Shown: positions 1-8,338 of the stretch, piece by piece | Layout of the letters: every line of letters starts with the position of its first letter | Position numbering within the stretch: the stretch's first letter is position 1 | From: Thalassolituus sp. UBA674 | GTDB lineage: Bacteria; Pseudomonadota; Gammaproteobacteria; Pseudomonadales; Oceanobacteraceae | Length of the DNA stretch: 44,043 bases | Assembly (NCBI GenBank): GCA_002298335.1 | Contig: DBNK01000026.1 | Coordinates: forward strand, 1 to 44,043 | Reading direction: 5' to 3' | Position numbers and translations under genes: made by a program | The notes under the pieces: generated by a model | The model's database searches: none | Told to the model about the DNA's origin: nothing | Seen by the model: only the letters and a program-made list of their open reading frames with translations

Positions 1-313
1 GAACGTTCGAACGTTGCCTTTGCCACCGTCCTACCCTCAATTTTCAGACGTTAAAAGATAAGTCCCGGATCAGACCGGGGAATTTAGTGCGGTAATCATA
101 CGCAGGGGGGCTGACCTGTCAACAACTGACCGGGCAAAAGCGGGGATAAATGCCGGATATTGGTGCTTTTTATAACAGAAGTCCGCAGAGCAGAGCCAAA
201 ACGCTCCCGTATACCGCGAAAATCGGAGCCTTTATGTAAATGCCGCGAGCAATAACAGAAGAAAACGTGTACAGTGTCGCGCGATTTTCACTTCTGCCAA
301 TTCGAGAAACGTT
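1..313. other. Upstream region of fusA2, no gene seen
   Basis: About 310 bases precede the EF-G start codon and I see no convincing coding region in them. An open frame on the minus strand enters the region but runs antisense into fusA2 and looks like a shadow. The stretch should carry the fusA2 promoter and leader, but I could not pick a clear -35/-10 pair. A short palindrome lies at its left edge. Confidence 0.4.
2..15. repeat. 14-bp perfect palindrome AACGTTCGAACGTT
   Basis: The sequence AACGTTCGAACGTT equals its own reverse complement. It is also a near-tandem of two GAACGTT units. It sits at the left edge of the window, about 300 bases upstream of fusA2. It could be an operator or part of the upstream gene's 3' region; nothing in the window decides this. 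Confidence 0.4.
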
Positions 314-2401
314 ATGACAGATCTCTCCAAATACAGAAATATCGGTATCTTCGCCCACGTTGATGCCGGTAAGACCACCACCACTGAGCGTATCCTCAAG
401 CTGACCGGTAAAATTCACAAAACCGGTGAAGTACACGATGGTGAATCCACCACCGACTTCATGGAACAGGAAGCTGAGCGTGGTATTACTATTCAGTCTG
501 CAGCCGTGACCTGTGAATGGGCCGGCCACCGCCTGAACGTTATCGACACCCCCGGACACGTTGACTTCACCGTTGAAGTGTACCGTTCACTGAAAGTACT
601 GGACGGTGGTATCGGTGTGTTCTGTGGTTCCGGTGGTGTTGAGCCGCAGTCCGAAACCAACTGGCGCTATGCGAACGACTCTGAAGTATCCCGTATCATC
701 TTCGTGAACAAGCTGGACCGTCTGGGTGCTGACTTCTACCGCGTTGTTGAGCAGGTGAAGAAAGTACTGGGCGCACGTCCGCTGGTTATGGTTCTGCCAA
801 TCGGCCGCGAAGACGAGTTCGTCGGTGTGGTTGACCTGCTGAGCCGTCAGGCATATGTATGGGACGACTCCGGCCTGCCAGAAAATTACGAAATCAAAGA
901 CGTACCAGCTGACATGGCTGACGACGTTGAGATGTACCGTCAGGAGCTGATCGAAACCGCTCTGGAAATGGACGAAGATCTGCTGATGGAATACCTCGAA
1001 GAAGGCACTGAGCCATCTATCGAAGACATCAAGCGCTGCATCCGTGAAGGTACCCGTACTCTGGCGTTCTTCCCGACGTACTGTGGTTCTGCCTTTAAGA
1101 ACAAAGGTGTTCAGCTGGTTCTGAACGCCGTTGTTGATTACCTGCCTGATCCGACCGAAGTTGATCCACAGGATCTGACCGATGAAGAAGGTAACCCAAC
1201 CGGTGATAAAGCCATCGTATCTGCTGACGAGCCTTTCCGTGCTCTGGCGTTCAAGATCATGGATGACCGTTTCGGCGCCCTGACCTTTATCCGTATCTAC
1301 TCCGGTAAACTGAACAAGGGTGACACCATCCTCAACAGCTTCACCGGTAAGACCGAGCGTGTTGGCCGTATGGTTGAGATGCAGGCGGACGACAAAACCG
1401 AACTGACCTCTGCTCAGGCTGGTGACATCATCGCCATCGTAGGTATGAAGAACGTTCAGACCGGTCACACCCTGTGTGATCCTAAGCACGAATGTACTCT
1501 GGAAGCCATGGTGTTCCCAGAGCCAGTAATCTCTATCGCCGTTAAGCCGAAAGATAAAGGCGCCGTCGATAAGATGGGTATCGCCATCGGTAAACTGGTT
1601 GCTGAAGACCCGACGTTCCAGGTTGAGACTGACGAAGACTCCGGTGAAACCATCCTCAAAGGTATGGGCGAACTGCACCTGGACATCAAAGTCGACATCC
1701 TCAAGCGTACTTACGGCGTTGAACTGGAAGTGGGTGCTCCACAGGTATCTTACCGTGAGACCATCACCAAAGGCGTTGAAGACAGCTACACCCACAAGAA
1801 GCAGTCTGGTGGTTCCGGTCAGTACGGTAAGATCGATTACCGCATGAACCCGGGTGAGCCTGGTTCCGGTTTCGTGTTCAAGACTTCTGTTGTTGGCGGT
1901 AACGTTCCTAAGGAATACTTCCCGGCCATCGAGAAAGGCTTCAAAGCTATGATGGACGAAGGTCCTCTGGCTGGCTTCCCGGTACTGGACGTTGAAATCG
2001 ACGTATTCGACGGTGGTTACCACGCCGTTGACTCCTCTGCGATCGCGTTTGAAATCGCAGCCAAAGGTGCATTCCGTCAGACCATGCCTAAGGCCGGTGC
2101 TCAGCTGCTCGAGCCGATCATGAAAGTTGACGTGTTCACCCCGGAAGACAACGTCGGTGACGTTATCGGTGACCTGAACCGTCGTCGCGGCATGATCAAG
2201 GATCAGGAGCCAGGCGCTACCGGTATCCGTATCAAGGCAGACGTACCTCTGTCTGAGATGTTCGGTTACATCGGTCACCTGCGTACCATCACTTCTGGTC
2301 GTGGTCAGTTCTCTATGGAGTTCAGCCACTACCTGCCATGCCCGAATGCGATTGCTGAGAAGGTTATGGAAGAAGCGAAGGCGCGTAAGGCTGCCAAGTA
2401 A
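314..2401 (+). CDS. fusA2: Elongation factor G, second paralogue type
   Basis: This 695-residue GTPase of the EF-G family catalyses ribosomal translocation and/or ribosome recycling in the cytoplasm. Visible motifs are the P-loop AHVDAGKT at residues 14-21, the switch region around RGITIQSAA, DTPGHVDF and NKLD, followed by the EF-G domains II-V. The wording GGIGVFCGSGGVEPQSETNW and the isolated position, away from rpsL-rpsG-tufA, match the second EF-G found in Pseudomonas, Vibrio and Shewanella rather than the str-operon copy. The ATG has only a weak ribosome-binding site. The gene is monocistronic, with a strong terminator 24 bases after the stop. Family assignment is near certain; the paralogue class is inferred from memory of homologues. 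Confidence 0.96.
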   Translation: MTDLSKYRNIGIFAHVDAGKTTTTERILKLTGKIHKTGEVHDGESTTDFMEQEAERGITIQSAAVTCEWAGHRLNVIDTPGHVDFTVEVYRSLKVLDGGIGVFCGSGGVEPQSETNWRYANDSEVSRIIFVNKLDRLGADFYRVVEQVKKVLGARPLVMVLPIGREDEFVGVVDLLSRQAYVWDDSGLPENYEIKDVPADMADDVEMYRQELIETALEMDEDLLMEYLEEGTEPSIEDIKRCIREGTRTLAFFPTYCGSAFKNKGVQLVLNAVVDYLPDPTEVDPQDLTDEEGNPTGDKAIVSADEPFRALAFKIMDDRFGALTFIRIYSGKLNKGDTILNSFTGKTERVGRMVEMQADDKTELTSAQAGDIIAIVGMKNVQTGHTLCDPKHECTLEAMVFPEPVISIAVKPKDKGAVDKMGIAIGKLVAEDPTFQVETDEDSGETILKGMGELHLDIKVDILKRTYGVELEVGAPQVSYRETITKGVEDSYTHKKQSGGSGQYGKIDYRMNPGEPGSGFVFKTSVVGGNVPKEYFPAIEKGFKAMMDEGPLAGFPVLDVEIDVFDGGYHAVDSSAIAFEIAAKGAFRQTMPKAGAQLLEPIMKVDVFTPEDNVGDVIGDLNRRRGMIKDQEPGATGIRIKADVPLSEMFGYIGHLRTITSGRGQFSMEFSHYLPCPNAIAEKVMEEAKARKAAK

Positions 2402-2424
2402 GTTCCGGCTTACTGCTTTAAAGG

Positions 2425-2449
2425 AACCCGCCGTATGGCGGGTTTTTTT
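2425..2449 (+). terminator. Rho-independent terminator of fusA2
   Basis: A perfect 8-bp stem (AACCCGCC / GGCGGGTT) closes a GTAT loop and runs into a seven-T tract. It lies 24 bases after the fusA2 stop codon. Confidence 0.93.
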
Positions 2450-2524
2450 ATGGGCACCATTTAAGAGTGAGCCCTGGTCTTAAATCAGCTCCCGATCAGC
2501 TGCCCATCTTTTTTTTATCTTTTT

Positions 2525-2554
2525 TGCATCCGGTCTGCGCCCCCAGCCGTATAT
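2525..2554 (+). promoter_or_regulatory. Candidate ECF-sigma promoter of the DUF4331 operon
   Basis: The elements TGCATCCG and CCGTATAT place GCATCC and CGTATA 16 bases apart, 32 bases before the DUF4331 start codon. The spacing and lack of sigma-70 hexamers suit a promoter for an ECF sigma factor, and the operon it would drive ends with one. This is inference only: the -35/-10 preference of this sigma factor is not known from the window. Confidence 0.35.
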
Positions 2555-2585
2555 CTGAGTACATCCATGCAAAAGAGACTTCACT

Positions 2586-4127
2586 ATGAAATCACTCCCC
2601 CCTCTGCTGAATGCCTCCCTGCTGGCAGGTAGCCTGCTTGCCATCAGCCTTCCGGCCCAGGCTTCAAGCCACCGCGAAGCCCCCAACGTCACCCGCCTGC
2701 CGACAATCGATGCAACCGACTTCTATGCCTTCGTCAGCTATGAACCCGGCCGTGGCGACTACGTCACCCTGATTGCTAACTATGTGCCCCTGCAGGACGC
2801 GTATGGAGGTCCGAATTATTTCGCCATGGATCCGGATGCCGTGTATGCCATCCACATCGATACCGACGGAGACGCGGTAGAGGATAAAACCTTCCAGTTC
2901 CGGTTTTCTCAAAGCACCGATGAGTTCAAGCTCGCCATTGGTGAAGGGATGAATCAGAAAGAGGTCGCCATTCCGCTGAAAAATTACGGTAACGTCGACA
3001 ACGATGGTGCCACTAATTTCAGTGAAACTTACGAGGTGACGATGGTCGAAGGCGACAGCCGTAGTGGTATGTCCACTGAGGTTATGTCATCCATGGGAGG
3101 TACTACCTTCACCAAGCCACTGGACAACATCGGTGAGAAATCCTTCAGCGATTACGCCAGCTACGCCAGCACTTTTGTGCATGATATCTCCGTCAGTGGC
3201 TGTGCCGCAGGCGGCAAAGTCTTTGTCGGCCAGCGCAAAGATCCTTTCGTAGTGAATCTGGGCAAAACCTTCGACCTGGTGAACTACGTCCCGCTCGATG
3301 GCGAAGGCGTTCAGGATGACGCCAATGATGATCTGAAGGACAAAAACGTCACCAGCATCGCCCTTGAGCTGCCGGTCGGCTGTGTTACCGGCTCAGGTAA
3401 CGGTGTCATCGGCGCCTGGACCACCGCCAGCCTGCCGCAGGCCCGTATCCTCAACCCTGAGGCCACCTTTGCCAAACCCGACGTCAGCGGCGGCGCCCTG
3501 ACTCAGGTTTCCCGTCTTGGTATGCCTCTGGTGAATGAACTGGTGATCGGACTCGCTGAAAAAGACACCTTCAATGCATCAGAGCCAAAAGACGACGGCC
3601 AGTTTGCCGACTACGTCACCCACCCGACCTTACCGGCTCTGCTGGATATCCTGTTCCGCGATGCGCTGGGTGCCGAAGACAACATCGCACCGTCGAACAT
3701 TCCACGCAACGACCTGGTCACCACCTTCCTGACCGGGTTTGAAGGTGTGAATCAGCAGGCCACCGTCACCGCTTCAGAAATGCTGCGCTTGAATACCAGT
3801 ATCGCCCCAACCCCAGCTGAAGATCAGAGTGCGTTTGGTGTGGTCGCCGGTGACCTTGCTGGTTTTCCGAATGGCCGTCGCCCGGGTGATGACGTAGTCG
3901 ATATTGCTCTGCGGGTGGTCATGGGTGCCCTCTGCTATCCGGTCAACATTGATCTCGATGGCAGTGGCACCGCGGGAGATGACGGCGACAATCTGGGACT
4001 TTGTGAACCCGCAGATGCCCCGGTCGGCGACCAGCCATTTACCGATCAGGCTCCGTTGGATGCTTCCTATGTGGACAGCACCTTCCCATACCTGAAAGCA
4101 CCACTGCCGGGCTCAGTGTCTGAGTAA
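2586..4127 (+). CDS. DUF4331 family exported protein
   Basis: This 513-residue protein has a clear signal peptide ending near LPAQA-SS, so it is secreted to the periplasm or beyond. The mature start SSHREAPNVTRLPTIDATDFYAF is the hallmark opening of DUF4331 proteins, and the rest is Asp/Gly-rich with motifs such as DTDGDAVEDKT and DLDGSGTAGDDGD that could bind Ca2+. The biochemical role of the family is not established. It is the first gene of a six-gene operon that also holds a HupE-type membrane protein and an ECF sigma/anti-sigma pair. The start is supported by AAGAGA upstream and by the signal peptide. A strong hairpin follows the stop. Confidence 0.9.
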   Translation: MKSLPPLLNASLLAGSLLAISLPAQASSHREAPNVTRLPTIDATDFYAFVSYEPGRGDYVTLIANYVPLQDAYGGPNYFAMDPDAVYAIHIDTDGDAVEDKTFQFRFSQSTDEFKLAIGEGMNQKEVAIPLKNYGNVDNDGATNFSETYEVTMVEGDSRSGMSTEVMSSMGGTTFTKPLDNIGEKSFSDYASYASTFVHDISVSGCAAGGKVFVGQRKDPFVVNLGKTFDLVNYVPLDGEGVQDDANDDLKDKNVTSIALELPVGCVTGSGNGVIGAWTTASLPQARILNPEATFAKPDVSGGALTQVSRLGMPLVNELVIGLAEKDTFNASEPKDDGQFADYVTHPTLPALLDILFRDALGAEDNIAPSNIPRNDLVTTFLTGFEGVNQQATVTASEMLRLNTSIAPTPAEDQSAFGVVAGDLAGFPNGRRPGDDVVDIALRVVMGALCYPVNIDLDGSGTAGDDGDNLGLCEPADAPVGDQPFTDQAPLDASYVDSTFPYLKAPLPGSVSE

Positions 4128-4164
4128 CCTGCGCAGCTTCCTATCTCAGGTCTGATCCTGAAAT

Positions 4165-4189
4165 GCTCCGGGGACTGCTACCCCGGAGC
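4165..4189 (+). terminator. GC-rich hairpin after the DUF4331 gene (attenuator or RNA stabiliser)
   Basis: A perfect 9-bp stem, GCTCCGGGG / CCCCGGAGC, encloses a 7-base loop between the DUF4331 stop and the next gene. There is no T tract, so complete termination is unlikely. It may partly stop transcription or protect the 3' end of the DUF4331 mRNA, giving more of the first product than of the downstream genes. Confidence 0.4.
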
Positions 4190-4212
4190 CTGACAAAACA
4201 GCGGAGAACCTT

Positions 4213-4446
4213 ATGAAAACGTTAATGACCCTGTGCAGCCTCGTCATCGCCTTGATGCTCACTGCATGCTCAGAGAACAATCATGATGATGACATGGAAA
4301 GCATGCAGGAAACCGTGCTGCTGACCGGTCTGGTAGATGACCTGTTTCAGCGTGATGAAACATCAGAGCCGGAAACCCTGAATGACAAAACGGTTGAAGA
4401 TAACGCCGACGCCGACTCATTTACCTACCTGATCGAATCGGAGTAA
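4213..4446 (+). CDS. Small acidic lipoprotein
   Basis: This 77-residue protein begins with a type II signal sequence whose lipobox LTAC places the lipidated cysteine at residue 19. The mature part is short and very acidic (SENNHDDDMESM, EDNADADSF). The acidic tail with His residues could touch metal ions, but that is speculation. It follows the DUF4331 gene and ends only a few bases before the next reading frame, so it belongs to the same transcript. I recognise no family by name. Confidence 0.8.
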   Translation: MKTLMTLCSLVIALMLTACSENNHDDDMESMQETVLLTGLVDDLFQRDETSEPETLNDKTVEDNADADSFTYLIESE

Positions 4447-4449
4447 CCT

Positions 4450-5604
4450 CTGAAAACACACAGCTCCCACCTACGTTGCCAGCAATGGCTGCTGAATGCA
4501 TTGCTGGGCAGTGGCCTGGTGCTGCTGCCAGCAGCTCTGTACGCTGCAGATTCTTCGCGCTGGATTCAGCCTGAAGCCGACACGGTGATCGCCGAATGGT
4601 CTGTGGATTCGCTGAAGCCAGCCGCAGCAGACGACAGCAGCAGTCCATCCGTGCGTGCCGATGCATCTCAGCCGACATCACTCGACGAGACCTTCCGTCT
4701 TGCCGCGCAACCGGGTGGCAGCTGGCGTTTTGACAGTATTGCGCTTCACCTGTCGTCCAGCTCCGCAAACGACCCAGCCTATGCATCCCAGCCGAAGTCT
4801 TACTACGAGGCACGGCTGCTGCAGCATCAGCACCGTTTTGATGACGCTGCCGACAAACTGAATGCCCTGACGACCGCTGATACCCTGGCTTTTATCAACG
4901 TCAGACTGTTACTGGCACAGATACGTTATCAGCAGGGCAACACAGAGGCCGCAGAGTCTTTGTGCCGGTCACTCACTCTGCACTGGTCTGCCGGGCTGGT
5001 CGCTACCTGTCTGGCCTCTGTGAGTAATCACTATAACCCCAGCCTGGTGCGGCTGATGGAGCAGACGGAGCCAGCCACACACACTCAGCAGCTGCGCCTG
5101 TGGATCAACAGTCAGATTGCCCGCCAGTACGCCCTCGGCGGTGAGCATCGTCTGGCCTGGGAGGCGCTTGAAAGTGAACGCCGTGAGTCCGGTCTGGAGG
5201 TGATGACCGTGCCCGACGTCGTGCTCTGGGGACAACTGGCGGCTGATTTCCTCAACCCAACCGAACGCCTGACTCTGCTGACCCCTCTGGGGCAGGGGCG
5301 TTACACCGATGACGCCATTCTGCTGCTGCTCGGACAAGCCAGTCAGGACTGTGACCAGCGCTGCCCGTCCCGCCTCAGGGCGGACTGGCTGGAACAGCTG
5401 GATGAACGTATGACGCTGCGCGCTCAGCGCAATGACCTCAGCTATGCCGGCGTACTCGCTGAGTATTTTCTCACCATAGATCAGCAACCCGGCACGGCTC
5501 TGTACTGGGCGGAGCAACACGCCGCGCTTAACCATGACCCGCAGGCCCGGTCACTGCTGCAGCGGGCCCGGACGCAGGCCAGCAATTCCGGGGGCAATTC
5601 ATGA
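4450..5604 (+). CDS. Exported tetratricopeptide-like protein, probable CTG start
   Basis: The frame opens directly after the upstream stop and contains no ATG or GTG near its 5' end. A CTG at 4450 lies six bases after GGAG and would yield KTHSSHLRCQQ followed by a hydrophobic stretch and LYA-AD, a complete signal peptide. The only other start, TTG at 4501, has no good ribosome-binding site and loses the charged n-region. The mature protein (about 350 residues) is Leu/Ala/Gln-rich and helical, with patterns such as YEARLLQHQHRFDDAADKLN and RLLLAQIRYQQGNTEAAE that resemble TPR helices, so a scaffold role in the periplasm is likely. It overlaps the next gene by four bases (ATGA). Confidence 0.8.
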   Translation: MKTHSSHLRCQQWLLNALLGSGLVLLPAALYAADSSRWIQPEADTVIAEWSVDSLKPAAADDSSSPSVRADASQPTSLDETFRLAAQPGGSWRFDSIALHLSSSSANDPAYASQPKSYYEARLLQHQHRFDDAADKLNALTTADTLAFINVRLLLAQIRYQQGNTEAAESLCRSLTLHWSAGLVATCLASVSNHYNPSLVRLMEQTEPATHTQQLRLWINSQIARQYALGGEHRLAWEALESERRESGLEVMTVPDVVLWGQLAADFLNPTERLTLLTPLGQGRYTDDAILLLLGQASQDCDQRCPSRLRADWLEQLDERMTLRAQRNDLSYAGVLAEYFLTIDQQPGTALYWAEQHAALNHDPQARSLLQRARTQASNSGGNS

Positions 5605-6677
5605 AAGTATGGTCGATGATGCTATTGTTTCTGCTGGTTATGCCGGTGTCGGCTCATCAGCCAAGCACTGCGTTTCTGGAGCTCAACGCAGATCGCACAC
5701 AAGCGACGCTGCAATGGGCCCTCACCGATCTGCAACGTGCCGTGGGTGTGGATCATAACCGCGATGGGCAGTTGCTGTGGTCAGAGGTTGTTCAGGCGAA
5801 GACGGCGATTGAGTCCTATATCAGGGAGTCACTGACACTGAGCGCTCAGGATCAGGCTTGTAGTGTGCAGCTGAACGGCCCTCTGCTGCTCAACCCCCGC
5901 TCAGAAGGTGGCTATCTGGTCTTGCCCCTGCGACTGGCCTGTGCAAGTCAGCGCACAGCAGATACTCTGTTCTATCAGGGCATGTTCGGGTTCGCCCCAC
6001 AGCATAAGTTGCTGCTGAGTAACTCCGGAGATGACAGTGTGCAGATGCTGGATCATGCCACCTCCATCAGTCTGACCCAGACCAGGACTTCGCTCGCCAC
6101 ATTGATGGAATTTGTGCAGCAGGGTGTGATCCATATCTGGATCGGCATTGATCACCTGGCCTTTCTGCTGACCCTGATGCTGGTGACCATGGTGAAGCGT
6201 GAAAACCATCAATGGCATGCCCGCAGCGGGCGACAGGCACTGCGCTCAGCGGCGCTGCTGGTGAGTGTATTTACCCTCGCGCATTCTGTGACTCTCATTC
6301 TGGTCAGTGCCGGGCTGTTGCGCCTGCCCGTGTACTGGGTGGAACTGGCCATTGCAGTGACCGTTGTTCTGGCAGCTCTGAATAATCTGTGGCCCCTGAT
6401 CCGCAAGGTCAGCCTGATGGTGTTTGTCTTCGGGTTAATTCATGGCTTTGGCTTTGCCGCCGTTCTGAGTGAGCTGATGCAGAGCAGCAGTTCCATGGTG
6501 GCTGCACTTGCGGGCTTTAACATCGGCGTTGAACTCGGACAACTGGCCGTGGTGCTGGTTATCCTGCCGCTATTGCTGCTGATCAGTCGCTACCCCTGGT
6601 ACGGACGGGTAGTTCTGCCGGGCCTGTCTGCCCTGATGGCACTGGCCGGTCTGTTCTGGGTCGCGAACCGGATATAA
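5601..6677 (+). CDS. HupE/UreJ family membrane protein
   Basis: This 358-residue protein has an N-terminal signal sequence (cleavage near VSA-HQ), an exported domain of about 150 residues, then about six membrane helices. The segment HIWIGIDHLAFLLTLML and the later His-containing helices (FTLAHSVT, GLIHGFGFAA) are typical of the HupE/UreJ_2 family. True HupE and UreJ proteins move nickel or cobalt, but this branch with a large exported domain is uncharacterised. It is translationally coupled to the preceding TPR-like gene and is followed 14 bases later by the ECF sigma gene. Metal transport is an inference from distant homology. Confidence 0.88.
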   Translation: MKVWSMMLLFLLVMPVSAHQPSTAFLELNADRTQATLQWALTDLQRAVGVDHNRDGQLLWSEVVQAKTAIESYIRESLTLSAQDQACSVQLNGPLLLNPRSEGGYLVLPLRLACASQRTADTLFYQGMFGFAPQHKLLLSNSGDDSVQMLDHATSISLTQTRTSLATLMEFVQQGVIHIWIGIDHLAFLLTLMLVTMVKRENHQWHARSGRQALRSAALLVSVFTLAHSVTLILVSAGLLRLPVYWVELAIAVTVVLAALNNLWPLIRKVSLMVFVFGLIHGFGFAAVLSELMQSSSSMVAALAGFNIGVELGQLAVVLVILPLLLLISRYPWYGRVVLPGLSALMALAGLFWVANRI

Positions 6678-6691
6678 AAATTGATTACTGG

Positions 6692-7276
6692 ATGCTCATG
6701 ATGATGAAGGAACAACAGCACCCCCTGTGGCTCAGGGCGTCTGCTGACGGAGACCGCGAAGCGTTCGGGGCTCTCTATCACGACACTCGGTCGCGCCTGT
6801 TCGGTGTGGCGCTGATGATGATGAACTCGCGCAATCTTGCCGAAGATGCGTTGCAGGAAGCTTATATCCGCATCTGGCACAACGCCGCCGAATATCACGC
6901 CGAACGTGGCTCTGTGGTCACCTGGATGACCAGCATCGTGCGGTACCGTTGTCTGGATATGCTGCGTGCTCAGGGTACGCGGGAGAAATACGTGGTCGCC
7001 GTTGCAGAGCCGGCGGACGAACCACAGGCCATCCACACAGAAACCAGTACGGATGGCACTGAAACGGGATTTACAGCGGAAAATGACAGTATGCAGCTGT
7101 GCCTCGGTGAGCTCAGCACGCAGGAACGTCAGACCATCAGTCTGGTGTACTACCAGGGCCTCAGCCATCACGAAATTGTTGCCCACACAGATCACGCACT
7201 GGGTTCCGTAAAAAGCTGGATCCGCCGCGGTCTGGATAAACTGAAGAGGTGCATACAGCGTGAATTATCTGAATGA
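6692..7276 (+). CDS. ECF-type RNA polymerase sigma factor
   Basis: This protein of about 194 residues has the two ECF regions. Sigma-2 is seen in AFGALYHDTRSRLFGVAL through DALQEAYIRIWHNA and SIVRYRCLDMLR; sigma-4 is seen in LSTQERQTISLVYYQGLSHHEI through GSVKSWIRRGLDKLK. It resembles the SigK-like group that pairs with RskA-type anti-sigma factors, and such a gene follows with a 17-base overlap. Four in-frame ATG codons stand close together (6692, 6698, 6701, 6704) and the ribosome-binding site does not settle which is used. It probably drives its own operon from the candidate promoter before the DUF4331 gene. Confidence 0.93.
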   Translation: MLMMMKEQQHPLWLRASADGDREAFGALYHDTRSRLFGVALMMMNSRNLAEDALQEAYIRIWHNAAEYHAERGSVVTWMTSIVRYRCLDMLRAQGTREKYVVAVAEPADEPQAIHTETSTDGTETGFTAENDSMQLCLGELSTQERQTISLVYYQGLSHHEIVAHTDHALGSVKSWIRRGLDKLKRCIQRELSE

Positions 7277-7961
7277 AGAGCGCCTTGACGTTCTCGCATC
7301 ACGGTATGTCGTCGGACAGATGAAGGGGCAGGCCCGGTCCCGCTTCCGGACACTGATGCAGACCTACCAGAAAGTCCGTGAACGGGTCTGGTACTGGGAG
7401 CGACTGCTGAGCCCTATGAACGACAGCATTCCACCACGACAGCCGGACGATGCCGTTTGGGCAGCCATTGAACAACGCCTGTGGCCAGACGCGGCTATAT
7501 CAACAACCCTGGCCGCGAATGATGAGCCGTCGGTGACATCTCCTCGGTGGCAGATCCTCTTACCGGTAGCCGCCAGCCTGTTACTGGGCGTTCTGCTGAT
7601 TGCGCAGATCAACCGCGATCCGGCTGCTGTACCAATGGTGACGGAAGTAGCTGTCATACAGAGTGACAATCAGCCGCTGTGGTTGGTGGAAATGACCGCC
7701 ACGCAAATGACCGTCCGCGCGACTCAACAGGTAGAGCAACGTAACGACGCCGATTACGAGCTGTGGATCGTGCCTGCGGATGGCACGGCCCCTGTGTCTC
7801 TGGGCCTGATTCCGGAAAGTGGCTCCCTGACACGGGATCGTCTGGCGGCGCTGGATACCCTGCAGATCGCTGCGCTGGCAGTGAGTCGTGAGCAGCCGGG
7901 TGGGTCAGTGACCGGATTACCGGGTGAGGTGCTGTTCACCGCGCAGTTGACGACATTGTGA
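7260..7961 (+). CDS. RskA-like anti-sigma factor, single-pass membrane protein
   Basis: This 233-residue protein starts with GTG inside the sigma gene, which couples its translation to that of its partner. The first 80 or so residues form the cytoplasmic sigma-binding part (LDVLASRYVVGQMKGQARSR). A single membrane helix follows (LLPVAASLLLGVLLIAQI), then a periplasmic RskA domain with the typical YELWIVPADG.APVSLG and LAVSREQPGGSVTGLPGEVLFT patterns. It should hold the ECF sigma factor inactive until an envelope signal releases it. It ends the operon; a structured repeat begins about 50 bases downstream. Confidence 0.9.
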   Translation: MNYLNEERLDVLASRYVVGQMKGQARSRFRTLMQTYQKVRERVWYWERLLSPMNDSIPPRQPDDAVWAAIEQRLWPDAAISTTLAANDEPSVTSPRWQILLPVAASLLLGVLLIAQINRDPAAVPMVTEVAVIQSDNQPLWLVEMTATQMTVRATQQVEQRNDADYELWIVPADGTAPVSLGLIPESGSLTRDRLAALDTLQIAALAVSREQPGGSVTGLPGEVLFTAQLTTL

Positions 7962-8010
7962 TGTCCTGACGACAACCACGACAGCAATAATAATTTTATG
8001 TAGTTTGATT

Positions 8011-8200
8011 CTCGCTCTTGGGAGGAATGCCTCCTCCCGGCGCGTGCCTACCCACCTGCTTCGCGCTGTAGTGTTCGTTTTTCACTGAAAACTTCAGATT
8101 CACAACGGCTACGGCCCAATTCGGAGTCCTGCCTCAGTGGGCCTGTCGGAACATCCATGTTCCTCCAGCCTGTTCATCTTTGTTTGCAGCGACTCACACT
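8011..8200 (+). repeat. Dispersed structured repeat, copy 1 (plus orientation)
   Basis: This roughly 190-base non-coding element starts with CTCGCTCTTGGGAGGA and a 7-bp hairpin (8020-8038). It contains the shared block CCCACCTGCTTCGCGCTGT. A hairpin at 8113-8143 has stem GGCCCA/TGGGCC around the near-invariant 19-base loop ATTCGGAGTCCTGCCTCAG. A second hairpin with a TCC-containing loop follows (GGAACA/TGTTCC). The same architecture recurs at 8339-8540 (inverted) and at the right end of the window. It lies about 50 bases downstream of the anti-sigma gene in the sense orientation. The outer edges are approximate. No coding potential is evident. Confidence 0.85.
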
Positions 8201-8338
8201 AGGCGCACCAAAAACCAGAAACACCGACAACAGATACAAATCACTGAGAGCCTTAACTCCACTAACTACTTTTGAAACTAGTCGAGGCCCCCAGTGCTGT
8301 CAGTAACAGGAAATAAGTAGCAGGTTGAGTTGCGCCTG

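Noticed and set aside
587..2329. Long minus-strand open frame (580 codons) antisense to fusA2
   Set aside because: It lies fully within a highly conserved EF-G gene whose codon bias leaves the opposite frame open; the translation has no recognisable motifs and no ribosome-binding site.
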